A stretch of 64,000 bases of DNA from Pseudomonas kermanshahensis (GTDB lineage: Bacteria > Pseudomonadota > Gammaproteobacteria > Pseudomonadales > Pseudomonadaceae). The position numbers were made by a program, and so were the translations under genes. The notes below the pieces were generated by a model that had not been told where the DNA came from, did no database searches, and saw only the letters and a program-made list of their open reading frames with translations. Below, piece by piece: positions 33,307-41,001 of this stretch; position 1 is the stretch's first letter, and every line of letters begins with the position of its first letter. The stretch spans positions 3,968,001 to 4,032,000 of the forward strand of contig NZ_JABWRY020000001.1 of the NCBI RefSeq assembly GCF_014269205.2. The letters run 5' to 3'.

Positions 33307-35499
33307 TCAACGCAATTGCAGGCGCCACGCCCGATGAATGCGGTTGTTGCGGGCGAAGTCCGGGTCCAGGGTCTGGGCGCTGATTTCCTCCACCGCGTAG
33401 CGCGCCATCAGGTGCTCATCGAGCTGGAACTTGCGGAAGTTGTTGGAGAAATACAGCACGCCACCCGGCGCCAGGCGCGCCATCGCCAGGTCGAGCAGCT
33501 GCACATGGTCACGCTGAACGTCGAACACCCCTTCCATACGCTTGGAGTTGGAGAAGGTCGGCGGGTCGATGAAGATCAAGTCATAGCTGTCACGGTTGGC
33601 TTCCAGCCAGGCCATCACATCGCCCTGCTCCAGGCGGTTACGCTCAGAGAAGCCGTTGAGCGCAAGGTTGCGCCGCGCCCAGTCCAGGTAGGTTTTCGAC
33701 AGGTCGACGCTGGTGGTGCTGCGAGCACCGCCCTTGGCCGCATGCACAGTGGCCGTGGCGGTGTAGCAGAACAGGTTGAGGAAGTGCTTGCCGGCGGCCT
33801 CGCGCTGGATGCGCATGCGCATCGGGCGATGGTCGAGGAACAAGCCGGTGTCGAGGTAGTCGGTGAGGTTGACCAGCAGCTTGACGCCGCCTTCGTTGAC
33901 TTCCTGGAAGCGCCCTTCGGTGGCTTGGCGCTCGTACTGGCGGGTGCCGCTCTGCCGCTCACGGCGTTTGAGCACCACGCGCTGAGGGGAAATACCCAAC
34001 GCCTGCGGGATCGCCGCCAGTGCATCGAGCAGGCGCGCCTGGGCCTTTTCCGGGTCGATCGAGCGTGGCGCGGCGTACTCCTGCACGTGCACCCAGTCGT
34101 GGTAAAGGTCGACTGCCAGGGCGTACTCGGGCATGTCGGCATCGTACAGGCGGTAGCAGTCGACCTGCTCGCGACGGGCCCACTTGCCCAGTTGCTTGAG
34201 GTTCTTCTGCAGGCGGTTGGCGAACATCTGCGCGCCTTCCGACAAACGCGCCGGTTCACTGGCCTGCGGCTCCTGACGACGGGCATCGGCGGGTTCAGCT
34301 TGGGCGTCACGGCGCTCGCCAGTCACAAACTGGTCAGGCTGCACCTTGAACAACAGCAGCTTGCACGGCAATGCACCGTTCCAGAAGGCGTATTGCTTGT
34401 GGCTGCGAATGCCCATGCGCTTGCCCAGCTCCGGCGCCCCGGTGAACACCGCGGCTTCCCAGCCCATGCACGCTTGGCGCAGACGCTCGCCAAGGTTCTG
34501 GTAGAGGTACAACAGGCTGGCTTCGTCACCCAGACGCTCGCCGTATGGCGGGTTGCTGATCACCAGGCCTTTCTGGTTCTGGTCAGGCCGCGGCTCGAAG
34601 GTGCTGACCTCGCCCTGGTAGATCTTGACCCAGTCGCTCAGGCCCGCACGCTCGACGTTGTTGCGCCCGGGCTGGATCAGCCGCGGGTCGGCCTCGTAGC
34701 CACGGATCCACAGCGGTGGCTTGGCCAAACCGGCCTGCGCACGCGCTTGCGCCTCGTCGTGAACCTTGCGCCACAGTGCCGGCACATGGCCAAGCCAGGC
34801 GCTGAAGCCCCAGCATTCGCGCTTGAGGTTAGGGGCGATGTCGGCGGCGATCATGGCGGCTTCGACCAGGAAGGTACCCACACCGCACATCGGGTCGGCC
34901 AGGGCGCCGCCTTCGGCAGCGATGCGTGGCCAGCCGGCGCGGATCAGCACCGCTGCCGCGAGGTTTTCCTTGAGCGGCGCGGCGCCTTGCTGCAGGCGAT
35001 AGCCGCGCTGATGCAGGCTGTGGCCAGACAGGTCGAGCGAGAGAATCGCCTCGCCACGGTCCAGGCGCAGGTGCACGCGCACATCGGGGTCGATCTTTTC
35101 CACCGATGGGCGCAGGCCTTCGCGGTTGCGCAGCTTGTCGACGATGGCGTCCTTGACCTTGAGCGCACCGAAGTGGGTGTTGTCGATGCCCGAGCCATGG
35201 CCACTGAATTCCACCGCAAGGGTGCCGTCGGCCGCCAGGTGGTCTGCCCAGTCAACCGCGTTGACCCCGTCGTAGAGGTCGTCGGCGTTCTTCATGTTGA
35301 AGCGCTTGAGAACCAGCAACACCCGGTTCGCCAGGCGCGACCACAGGCACAGGCGGTAGGCGGTTTCCATGTCGGCGGCGCCGCGAATGGCCGAGGTGTG
35401 CTCACGCACTTCATCGAGGCCGAGGCCCTTGGCCTCTTCAGCGAGCAGGCCTTCCAGGCCTTTGGGGCAGGTGAGGTAAATTTCGAAACGGTCCGACAT
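33307..35499 (-). CDS. rlmL: Bifunctional 23S rRNA methyltransferase RlmKL
   Basis: 730 residues from the ATG at 35499 (MSDRFEIYLTCPKG), with GGAATACTC ahead; the frame open to 35649 adds 50 non-conserved residues. The N-terminal half is RlmL (m2G2445) with a THUMP domain and catalytic NPPYGERLGDEA near 345; the C-terminal half is RlmK (m7G2069) with FLDHRPMRMRI near 555, SAM region FLNLFCYTATATVHAAKGG near 575 and DPPTFSNSKRM near 645. Gammaproteobacteria normally have this fusion, so the length is as expected. The enzyme acts on naked 23S rRNA during 50S assembly. Confidence 0.95.
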   Translation of the reverse strand: MSDRFEIYLTCPKGLEGLLAEEAKGLGLDEVREHTSAIRGAADMETAYRLCLWSRLANRVLLVLKRFNMKNADDLYDGVNAVDWADHLAADGTLAVEFSGHGSGIDNTHFGALKVKDAIVDKLRNREGLRPSVEKIDPDVRVHLRLDRGEAILSLDLSGHSLHQRGYRLQQGAAPLKENLAAAVLIRAGWPRIAAEGGALADPMCGVGTFLVEAAMIAADIAPNLKRECWGFSAWLGHVPALWRKVHDEAQARAQAGLAKPPLWIRGYEADPRLIQPGRNNVERAGLSDWVKIYQGEVSTFEPRPDQNQKGLVISNPPYGERLGDEASLLYLYQNLGERLRQACMGWEAAVFTGAPELGKRMGIRSHKQYAFWNGALPCKLLLFKVQPDQFVTGERRDAQAEPADARRQEPQASEPARLSEGAQMFANRLQKNLKQLGKWARREQVDCYRLYDADMPEYALAVDLYHDWVHVQEYAAPRSIDPEKAQARLLDALAAIPQALGISPQRVVLKRRERQSGTRQYERQATEGRFQEVNEGGVKLLVNLTDYLDTGLFLDHRPMRMRIQREAAGKHFLNLFCYTATATVHAAKGGARSTTSVDLSKTYLDWARRNLALNGFSERNRLEQGDVMAWLEANRDSYDLIFIDPPTFSNSKRMEGVFDVQRDHVQLLDLAMARLAPGGVLYFSNNFRKFQLDEHLMARYAVEEISAQTLDPDFARNNRIHRAWRLQLR

Positions 35500-36060
35500 G
35501 AGTATTCCAGAGCCTTGGGCTATTTGACTGACGAGGCGACGCATCGCCCCGCGATGTTTGCCCGAACACCCTTCCAGCAGGCATCCGAGTGGCCATTGCC
35601 TGCGCGCAATTGCGCAGCGCAACGACCGGGCCGCCTGACCGACCAGCACTTCGCCAGGGGCAAAGACAGCTTAGATCATCAGGCAGTATTAAAAATTCGA
35701 GCGATCCACGGGCCGATGTGACCCTTCGTCGCATTTCAAAATAATTCTGTCATCGCGCAGCGACGCTGGCGAAATGACGTCAATGATCGGCAAACCCCGA
35801 TCATTGCGGGCTCAGCGACAAATAAGGTTGAGTCGCATTTATTTACTTATCCCTTCACCCTTAGAAACGTTACGTCCTTATGACAAATCGATCATTCACA
35901 CTGTGACGCGCATTCGTTAGAACTGGTCTCAGGCCGCTTCGCAACGAGGCGGCACCTTCCGCTCGCCACGCCGGCAGCGAGCGCATACCGGCAGAACGAT
36001 TCTGCCCGGCCTCGGAGAGGCCGACGGGACATTACAGTCAACAAGTGAGGGCAGCACCCT
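35500..36060. other. Long intergenic region rlmKL - rmf with a hairpin
   Basis: 561 bp without a supported ORF. Its middle (about 35720-35930) is clearly AT-richer than the neighbouring genes. It contains a perfect 10-bp inverted repeat, CAATGATCGG (35781-35790) and CCGATCATTG (35797-35806), with a 6-bp spacer. Nearer rmf is CGGCCT/AGGCCG in CCCGGCCTCGGAGAGGCCGA around 36005-36025. The region should carry the growth-phase promoter of rmf and the promoter of rlmKL. The short minus-strand frames in it (for example 35929-36300) overlap rmf and are not credible. Confidence 0.55.
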
Positions 36061-36273
36061 ATGAGAAGACTTAAGCGTGATCCGTTGGAAAGAGCATATA
36101 AACGTGGTTTCCTGTACGGGATCGCCGGTAAATCCAAGGAGCTTTGCCCCTACGAGGGTGAAAAACAATTCAACTGGAACAATGGCTGGCGAGAAGGTTT
36201 CGATGCGAGGTGCGCCGGTGAAACAGGCATCGCTGGCATCCACAGGCTCTCCGAAAATCACGCCTTTGGCTGA
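36061..36273 (+). CDS. rmf: Ribosome modulation factor
   Basis: 70 residues, ATG at 36061 with GTGAGGGCAGCACCCT in front. The sequence MRRLKRDPLERAYKRGFLYG, then CPYEGEKQFNWNNGWREGFD, is the classical Rmf pattern. Rmf dimerises 70S ribosomes to the inactive 100S form in stationary phase and starvation. The protein is small and basic (many Arg/Lys/Trp), cytoplasmic. It is monocistronic, with its own terminator, and convergent with pyrD. Confidence 0.97.
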   Translation: MRRLKRDPLERAYKRGFLYGIAGKSKELCPYEGEKQFNWNNGWREGFDARCAGETGIAGIHRLSENHAFG

Positions 36274-36334
36274 ACGAGGACACTGAATTCGAGTCACCAT
36301 GCGCGCCCCATCCGGGCGGCGGGCTTCGGCCCAG

Positions 36335-36358
36335 GGGCCCCTTGATGGGGCCCTTTTT
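36335..36358 (+). terminator. Intrinsic terminator of rmf
   Basis: GGGCCCC (36335-36341) and GGGGCCC (36347-36353) form a 7-bp GC stem with loop TTGAT, followed by five T. It is placed 60 bp after the rmf stop. Confidence 0.9.
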
Positions 36359-36369
36359 ATGCCCGCGAT

Positions 36370-37395
36370 TTATGCGCGAGGCAGAGCGGCAATCGCATCG
36401 ACCGATTCGCGAATCAGCGCCGGCCCCTTATAAATGAAGCCCGAGTAAATCTGTACCAGGCTGGCACCCGCAGCGATTTTCTCGGCGGCGTGACGCCCCT
36501 CGGTAATGCCACCCGCCGCAATGATCGGCAGCTTGCCGCCCAGCTCACCGGCCAACACCTTCACCGTGTGGGTGCTCTTCTCAAGCACCGGCGCACCCGA
36601 CAAACCACCGGCTTCGCCGCCATAAGGCAAGTGCTCGACGCCTTCGCGGCTCAGGGTGGTGTTGGTGGCGATCACCGCGTCCATGCCCGACTCCATCAGC
36701 GCAGCAGCCACCAGTGCGGTTTCTTCGTCGCTCATGTCGGGGGCAATCTTGATCGCCAAGGGCACGCGCTTGCCGTGCGTGACTGCCAACTGCTCACGGC
36801 GCTCGGCCAAGGCATCGAGCAACTGCTTCAGCGAGTCACCAAACTGCAGGCTGCGCAGGCCCGGTGTGTTCGGCGAGCTGACATTGACGGTGATGTAGGT
36901 GGCTTCGGTGTAGACCTTGTCCAGGCAGATCAGGTAGTCATCGACCGCCCGCTCGACCGGAGTGTCGAAGTTCTTGCCGATGTTGATGCCCAGTACGCCG
37001 TTGTAGCGCGATGCCCGCACGCGTTCGAGCAGGTGATCGACGCCCAGGTTGTTGAAGCCCATGCGGTTGATGATCGCCGTTGCCTCTGGCAGACGGAAGA
37101 TCCGCGGCTTCGGGTTGCCGGGTTGCGGGCGCGGTGTGACGGTACCGATCTCGACGAAGCCGAAGCCCAGTTGGGCGAAGCCGTCGATTGCCGCGCCGTT
37201 CTTGTCCAGGCCAGCGGCGAGGCCCACCGGGTTGGCAAAGTTCAAGCCCATGACCGACACCGGCAACGCCGCCGGCTGTTTGCACAGCATGCCATTGAGG
37301 CCGAGACGGCCACCGGCACCGATCAGGTCCAGGGACAGGTCGTGGGAGGTTTCCGGGGAAAGCTTGAACAGCAGCTGGCGGGCCAGGGTATACAT
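36370..37395 (-). CDS. pyrD: Dihydroorotate dehydrogenase (quinone), class 2
   Basis: 341 residues from the ATG at 37395 ([12 protein letters not shown]), the family start; longer frames add a non-coding-like extension. PyrD oxidises dihydroorotate to orotate and reduces quinone in pyrimidine synthesis. Visible: N-terminal membrane-associating helix of class 2 enzymes, [19 protein letters not shown] near 55, catalytic Ser in [16 protein letters not shown] near 173, and FMN phosphate binding in [16 protein letters not shown] near 292. It is divergent from nasS; 139 bp lie between the two starts. Confidence 0.96.
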   Translation of the reverse strand: MYTLARQLLFKLSPETSHDLSLDLIGAGGRLGLNGMLCKQPAALPVSVMGLNFANPVGLAAGLDKNGAAIDGFAQLGFGFVEIGTVTPRPQPGNPKPRIFRLPEATAIINRMGFNNLGVDHLLERVRASRYNGVLGINIGKNFDTPVERAVDDYLICLDKVYTEATYITVNVSSPNTPGLRSLQFGDSLKQLLDALAERREQLAVTHGKRVPLAIKIAPDMSDEETALVAAALMESGMDAVIATNTTLSREGVEHLPYGGEAGGLSGAPVLEKSTHTVKVLAGELGGKLPIIAAGGITEGRHAAEKIAAGASLVQIYSGFIYKGPALIRESVDAIAALPRA

Positions 37396-37534
37396 GGGCG
37401 GGCAAGGCTCGGGGTGAATGAGGGGGCGATTATAGCCAGCGCACGGCTGGCATGACAGTAAATCCTCGGGCCGCTTGGCACATGCGTTGCTTCGCTCACC
37501 ACACACTGCCTTTTCAGTACGGGCGAGGATCCTT

Positions 37535-38749
37535 GTGAACACAGCACCCCGAGCAACGCCCCTGGCCTGGGTCAACGGCAGCGACGCACCGGAAAAAACC
37601 AGCCTGAACATTGGCTTCATGGCCCTGACCGACTGCGCCTCGGTGGTGGTCGCCGCCACCCAGGGCTTTGCCCAGCAAAACGGCCTGACCCTCAACCTCA
37701 AGCGCCAGGGCTCTTGGGCGGGGCTGCGCGACAAACTGGTCAGCGGCGAACTGGATGCCGCGCACTGCCTGTATGGCCTGGCCTATGCCGTGCACCTGGG
37801 CATTGGCGGTGTGCCCGCCAGCGACATGGCTGTACTCATGGGGCTGAACCAGAATGCCCAGGCCATCAACCTGTCCCCGGCTTTGCAACGCAAAGGCGTG
37901 ACCAGCCCTGAGGCATTGGCGCGCCTGGTGCACCAGCAGGGCGCACGCCTGACCTTTGCCCAGACCTTCCCCACCGGCACCCACGCCATGTGGTTGTACT
38001 ACTGGCTGGCGAGCCAGGGCATCCACCCGCTGCGCGATGTCGACAGCGTGGTGGTGCCGCCCGCGCAGATGGCCGCGCATATCCAGGCTGGCCGCATCGA
38101 CGGGTTTTGTGCAGGCGAACCTTGGGCGGCGGATGCCGTCGCCAAGGGCCAGGGCTTTACCCTGGCAACCAGCCAGTCGATCTGGCCAGACCACCCGGAA
38201 AAGGTGCTCGCTTGCGCCCGCGCCTTCGCCGAGCAGTACCCCAACAGCGCCCGCGCCCTGATCAAGGCGATCCTCGCAGCCAGCCGCTTCATCGAGCAAA
38301 GCCCCGAGAACCGCCGCAGCGCCGCGCAGTTGCTCAGCGGCAGTGCTTACCTGGACACGCCGACGAGCACTATCGAGCCCCGCCTGCTGGGTGACTACCA
38401 AGACGGGCTGGGCAACCAGTGGCAAGACCCCCACGCTTTGCGCCTGTTCGACCAGGGCCGGGCCAACCTGCCGTATTTGTCCGACGGCATGTGGTTCATG
38501 ACCCAGTTCCGCCGCTGGGGGTTACTGCGAGACGACCCCGACTACCTCGGCGTGGCCAGCCAGGTTCAGCAACTGGCGCTTTACCACGAAGCGGCAGACG
38601 CCCTAGGCATAGCGTGCCTTGAGCAACCGATGCGAAGCAGCCTGCTGATCGACGGTACCCGCTGGGACGGCAGCGACCCCTACGGCTACGCCCGCAGCTT
38701 CAGCCTGAACGCCTTGGGCGACACACCCGAAGCCCGCGTTGGCCTGTGA
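37535..38749 (+). CDS. nasS: Nitrate-sensing protein NasS (NrtA/CmpA-like)
   Basis: 404 residues from the GTG at 37535, preceded by GAGGATCCTT; the upstream frame to 37475 has no binding site. It is homologous to periplasmic nitrate/bicarbonate binding proteins ([17 protein letters not shown] at the start, [36 protein letters not shown] in the middle) but lacks a signal peptide, so it stays in the cytoplasm. In Azotobacter, Paracoccus and Pseudomonas NasS binds nitrate and, when nitrate is absent, holds NasT inactive. The stop is just before the nasT start, which fits a stoichiometric pair. Confidence 0.9.
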   Translation: MNTAPRATPLAWVNGSDAPEKTSLNIGFMALTDCASVVVAATQGFAQQNGLTLNLKRQGSWAGLRDKLVSGELDAAHCLYGLAYAVHLGIGGVPASDMAVLMGLNQNAQAINLSPALQRKGVTSPEALARLVHQQGARLTFAQTFPTGTHAMWLYYWLASQGIHPLRDVDSVVVPPAQMAAHIQAGRIDGFCAGEPWAADAVAKGQGFTLATSQSIWPDHPEKVLACARAFAEQYPNSARALIKAILAASRFIEQSPENRRSAAQLLSGSAYLDTPTSTIEPRLLGDYQDGLGNQWQDPHALRLFDQGRANLPYLSDGMWFMTQFRRWGLLRDDPDYLGVASQVQQLALYHEAADALGIACLEQPMRSSLLIDGTRWDGSDPYGYARSFSLNALGDTPEARVGL

Positions 38750-38760
38750 GGGGGATGAAC

Positions 38761-39336
38761 ATGCTGCGTATCCTGCTGATTGACGACACTCAAAACAAAC
38801 TGGGCCGGCTCAAGGCCGCCTTGAGCGAGGCCGGTTTCGACGTGATCGAAGCCCCTGGCCTGACCATCGATTTGCCCGCCTGCGTCGAAACGGTGCATCC
38901 GGACGTCGTGTTGATCGATACCGACTCACCGGACCGCGACGTGATGGAACACGTGGTACTGGTCAGCCGCGACCGACCGCGGCCTATCGTGCTGTTTACC
39001 GACGAGCACGACCCCGGCGTGATGCGCCAGGCGATCCAGGCGGGGGTCAGCGCCTATATCGTCGAGGGCATCCATGCTGCGCGTTTGCAGCCGATTCTGG
39101 ATGTGGCCATGGCCCGCTTCGAGAGCGACCAGGCCCTCAGGGCGCAGTTGCTGGCGCGTGACCAGCAACTGGCCGAACGCAAGCGGATCGAACAGGCCAA
39201 GGGCCTGCTGATGAAGATGAAAGACTGCAACGAAGAGCAGGCCTACACCCTGATGCGCCGCCAGGCCATGAGCCGCCAGCAGAAGCTGATCCAGGTGGCC
39301 GAGCAGATCATCGCCATGCACGAGATGCTGGGTTGA
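38761..39336 (+). CDS. nasT: Nitrate response antiterminator NasT (ANTAR)
   Basis: 191 residues from the ATG at 38761 with GAGGGGGATGAAC ahead; an ATG two codons before is also possible. The N-terminal receiver-like domain starts MLRILLIDDTQNKLGRL with the Asp in VLIDTDSPDRD near 50. The C-terminal ANTAR domain (about 130-190) has KRIEQAKGLLMKMK and EEQAYTLMRRQAMSRQQKL, with the A/R residues that bind RNA. NasT released from NasS binds nascent leader RNA and prevents termination. A terminator hairpin with U-run in front of nasA (39698-39749) is its likely target. Confidence 0.92.
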   Translation: MLRILLIDDTQNKLGRLKAALSEAGFDVIEAPGLTIDLPACVETVHPDVVLIDTDSPDRDVMEHVVLVSRDRPRPIVLFTDEHDPGVMRQAIQAGVSAYIVEGIHAARLQPILDVAMARFESDQALRAQLLARDQQLAERKRIEQAKGLLMKMKDCNEEQAYTLMRRQAMSRQQKLIQVAEQIIAMHEMLG

Positions 39337-39349
39337 TGTGCTCGACATG

Positions 39350-39609
39350 AGATTTTTGGGGCCTGTCAGATCGAGCGCCGCCCGCGCGGCGCATCGCGAG
39401 CTTTGCTCGCTCCTACGTTTGTTTCGGGCCAATTATTCCTGCGCCATTTGCGCGCAAACGCCTTGGCGCATTACGCGATATCGCGTCGTAAAAACGAGGG
39501 GTCGCGTGCGTCCATAGCAGGTGTTACTGGCCAAAAACAAACGTAGGAGCGAGCAAAGCTCGCGATGCGCCGCGCGGGCGGCGCTCGATCTGACAGGCGC
39601 CAAAAATCT
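39350..39609. repeat. 75-bp inverted repeat, class E REP-like element, in the nasT-nasA gap
   Basis: Arms 39350-39424 and 39535-39609 are complementary at 74 of 75 positions, separated by 110 bp. They contain GTAGGAGCGAGCAAAGCTCG and GATGCGCCGCGCGGGCGGCG. The outer 10 bp (AGATTTTTGG) and inner AAACAAACG are included in the repeat, so the repeat is longer than a normal REP pair. It looks like a miniature palindromic element. No ORF is present inside. Confidence 0.9.
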
Positions 39610-39697
39610 AAAGACAGTCCCAGCCAATTCTTGGCCCATCTCTTGCTGAACAAACATCACCGGTAGCCAACGGCGGTTGCCCCACTTAAATCCCGAC

Positions 39698-39749
39698 AAA
39701 GACGTCGCTCACCCTTCCACAGCCGTGGACCGGGTAGCGGCGTCTTTTT
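39698..39749 (+). promoter_or_regulatory. Leader terminator/attenuator of nasA
   Basis: AAAGACGTCGCT and AGCGGCGTCTTT pair (one G-U), followed by a T-run (39744-39749). Within, ACCC/GGGT and CCAC/GTGG extend the stem, giving one very stable hairpin. It ends 31 bp before the nasA ATG, inside the transcript, so it would stop transcription before the gene. With nasT immediately upstream, nitrate-dependent antitermination is the natural reading. I could not identify convincing paired hexaloop hairpins as an ANTAR site. Confidence 0.75.
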
Positions 39750-39780
39750 CGTTCCGTTGCTTTGCCGAGTGAGGTGTTCA

Positions 39781-40992
39781 ATGAGTACCAGCTTCTGGAA
39801 ATCCGGGCATGTGCCCACGCTGTTCGCCGCGTTCCTGTATTTCGACCTGAGCTTCATGGTCTGGTACCTGCTCGGCCCACTGGCGGTGCAAATCGCTGCC
39901 GACCTGCAGTTGAGTGCACAGCAACGGGGCCTGATGGTGGCTACGCCGATCCTGGCCGGCGCAATATTGCGCTTTGCGATGGGGCTGCTGGTTGACCGCC
40001 TCTCGCCCAAGACCGCCGGCCTGATCGGCCAGGTGATCGTCATCATCGCCCTGGCTGGCGCGTGGTACCTGGGCGTGCACAGTTATGAGCAGGCCTTGCT
40101 GCTAGGGGTGTTCCTCGGCTTTGCCGGCGCCTCGTTCGCGGTTTCGCTACCGCTGGCCTCGCAGTGGTACCCGCCGCAGCACCAAGGCAAGGCCATGGGC
40201 ATCGCCGGGGCCGGCAACTCCGGCACGGTGTTCGCCGCGTTGCTGGCTCCCGCCTTGGCTGCAGGCTTTGGCTGGAACAACGTGTTCGGCTTCGCCCTGA
40301 TCCCGCTGTCGCTGACCCTGGTGGTGTTCGCGCTGCTGGCACGCAACGCGCCCGAGCGGCCCAAGCGCAAAGCCATGGCCGACTACCTCAAGGCCCTCGG
40401 TGACCGCGACAGCTGGTGGTTCATGTTCTTCTACAGCGTTACCTTCGGCGGCTTCATCGGCCTGGCCAGTGCCCTGCCCGGCTACTTCAGCGACCAGTAT
40501 GGCCTGAGCCCGGTTACCGCCGGCTACTACACAGCCGCCTGCGTGTTTGCCGGTAGCCTGATGCGCCCGCTCGGCGGCGCTCTGGCCGATCGCTTTGGCG
40601 GCATTCGCACCCTGTTGGGCATGTACAGCGTGGCCGCCATCTGCATCGCGGCCGTAGGCTTCAACTTGCCCAGCGCGGCGGCGGCGCTGGCGCTGTTCGT
40701 CAGCGCCATGCTCGGCCTGGGCGCTGGCAATGGCGCCGTGTTCCAGTTGGTGCCACAACGTTTCCGCCAGGAAATCGGGGTAATGACCGGGCTGATCGGC
40801 ATGGCCGGTGGCATCGGCGGCTTCCTGCTGGCCGCGGGCCTTGGCACCATCAAGCAACACACCGGCGACTATCAATTGGGGCTGTGGCTGTTCGCCAGCC
40901 TCGGCTTGCTGGCCTGGTTCGGCCTGCATGGCGTCAAGCAGCGCTGGCGCACCACTTGGGGCTCGGCTGCCGTGACCGCGGCGCGGGTCTGA
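39781..40992 (+). CDS. nasA: Nitrate/nitrite MFS transporter NasA
   Basis: 403 residues from the ATG at 39781 (MSTSFWKSGHVPTL) with GAGTGAGGTGTTCA ahead. Twelve membrane helices are expected. The NNP family signatures are visible: AGAGNSGTVFAALLAPALA near 145 and GLGAGNGAVFQLVPQRF near 325, plus LRFAMGLLVDRLSPK near 65. It imports nitrate for assimilation. Expression is expected to depend on NasS/NasT through the leader terminator and on nitrogen status. Confidence 0.94.
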   Translation: MSTSFWKSGHVPTLFAAFLYFDLSFMVWYLLGPLAVQIAADLQLSAQQRGLMVATPILAGAILRFAMGLLVDRLSPKTAGLIGQVIVIIALAGAWYLGVHSYEQALLLGVFLGFAGASFAVSLPLASQWYPPQHQGKAMGIAGAGNSGTVFAALLAPALAAGFGWNNVFGFALIPLSLTLVVFALLARNAPERPKRKAMADYLKALGDRDSWWFMFFYSVTFGGFIGLASALPGYFSDQYGLSPVTAGYYTAACVFAGSLMRPLGGALADRFGGIRTLLGMYSVAAICIAAVGFNLPSAAAALALFVSAMLGLGAGNGAVFQLVPQRFRQEIGVMTGLIGMAGGIGGFLLAAGLGTIKQHTGDYQLGLWLFASLGLLAWFGLHGVKQRWRTTWGSAAVTAARV

Positions 40993-41001
40993 GGCGCCCC
41001 C

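Noticed and set aside
33274..35721. 815-residue plus-strand ORF opposite rlmKL
   Set aside because: Codon-bias shadow of rlmKL; no domain and no ribosome binding site.
35929..36300. 123-residue minus-strand ORF overlapping rmf
   Set aside because: Antiparallel to rmf, which has a clear binding site and family sequence.
39610..39750. Paired hexaloop ANTAR-binding hairpins in the nasA leader
   Set aside because: Short stems such as GCCAA/TTGGC near 39620 are present, but I could not find two hairpins with the expected six-base loops, so only the terminator is reported.
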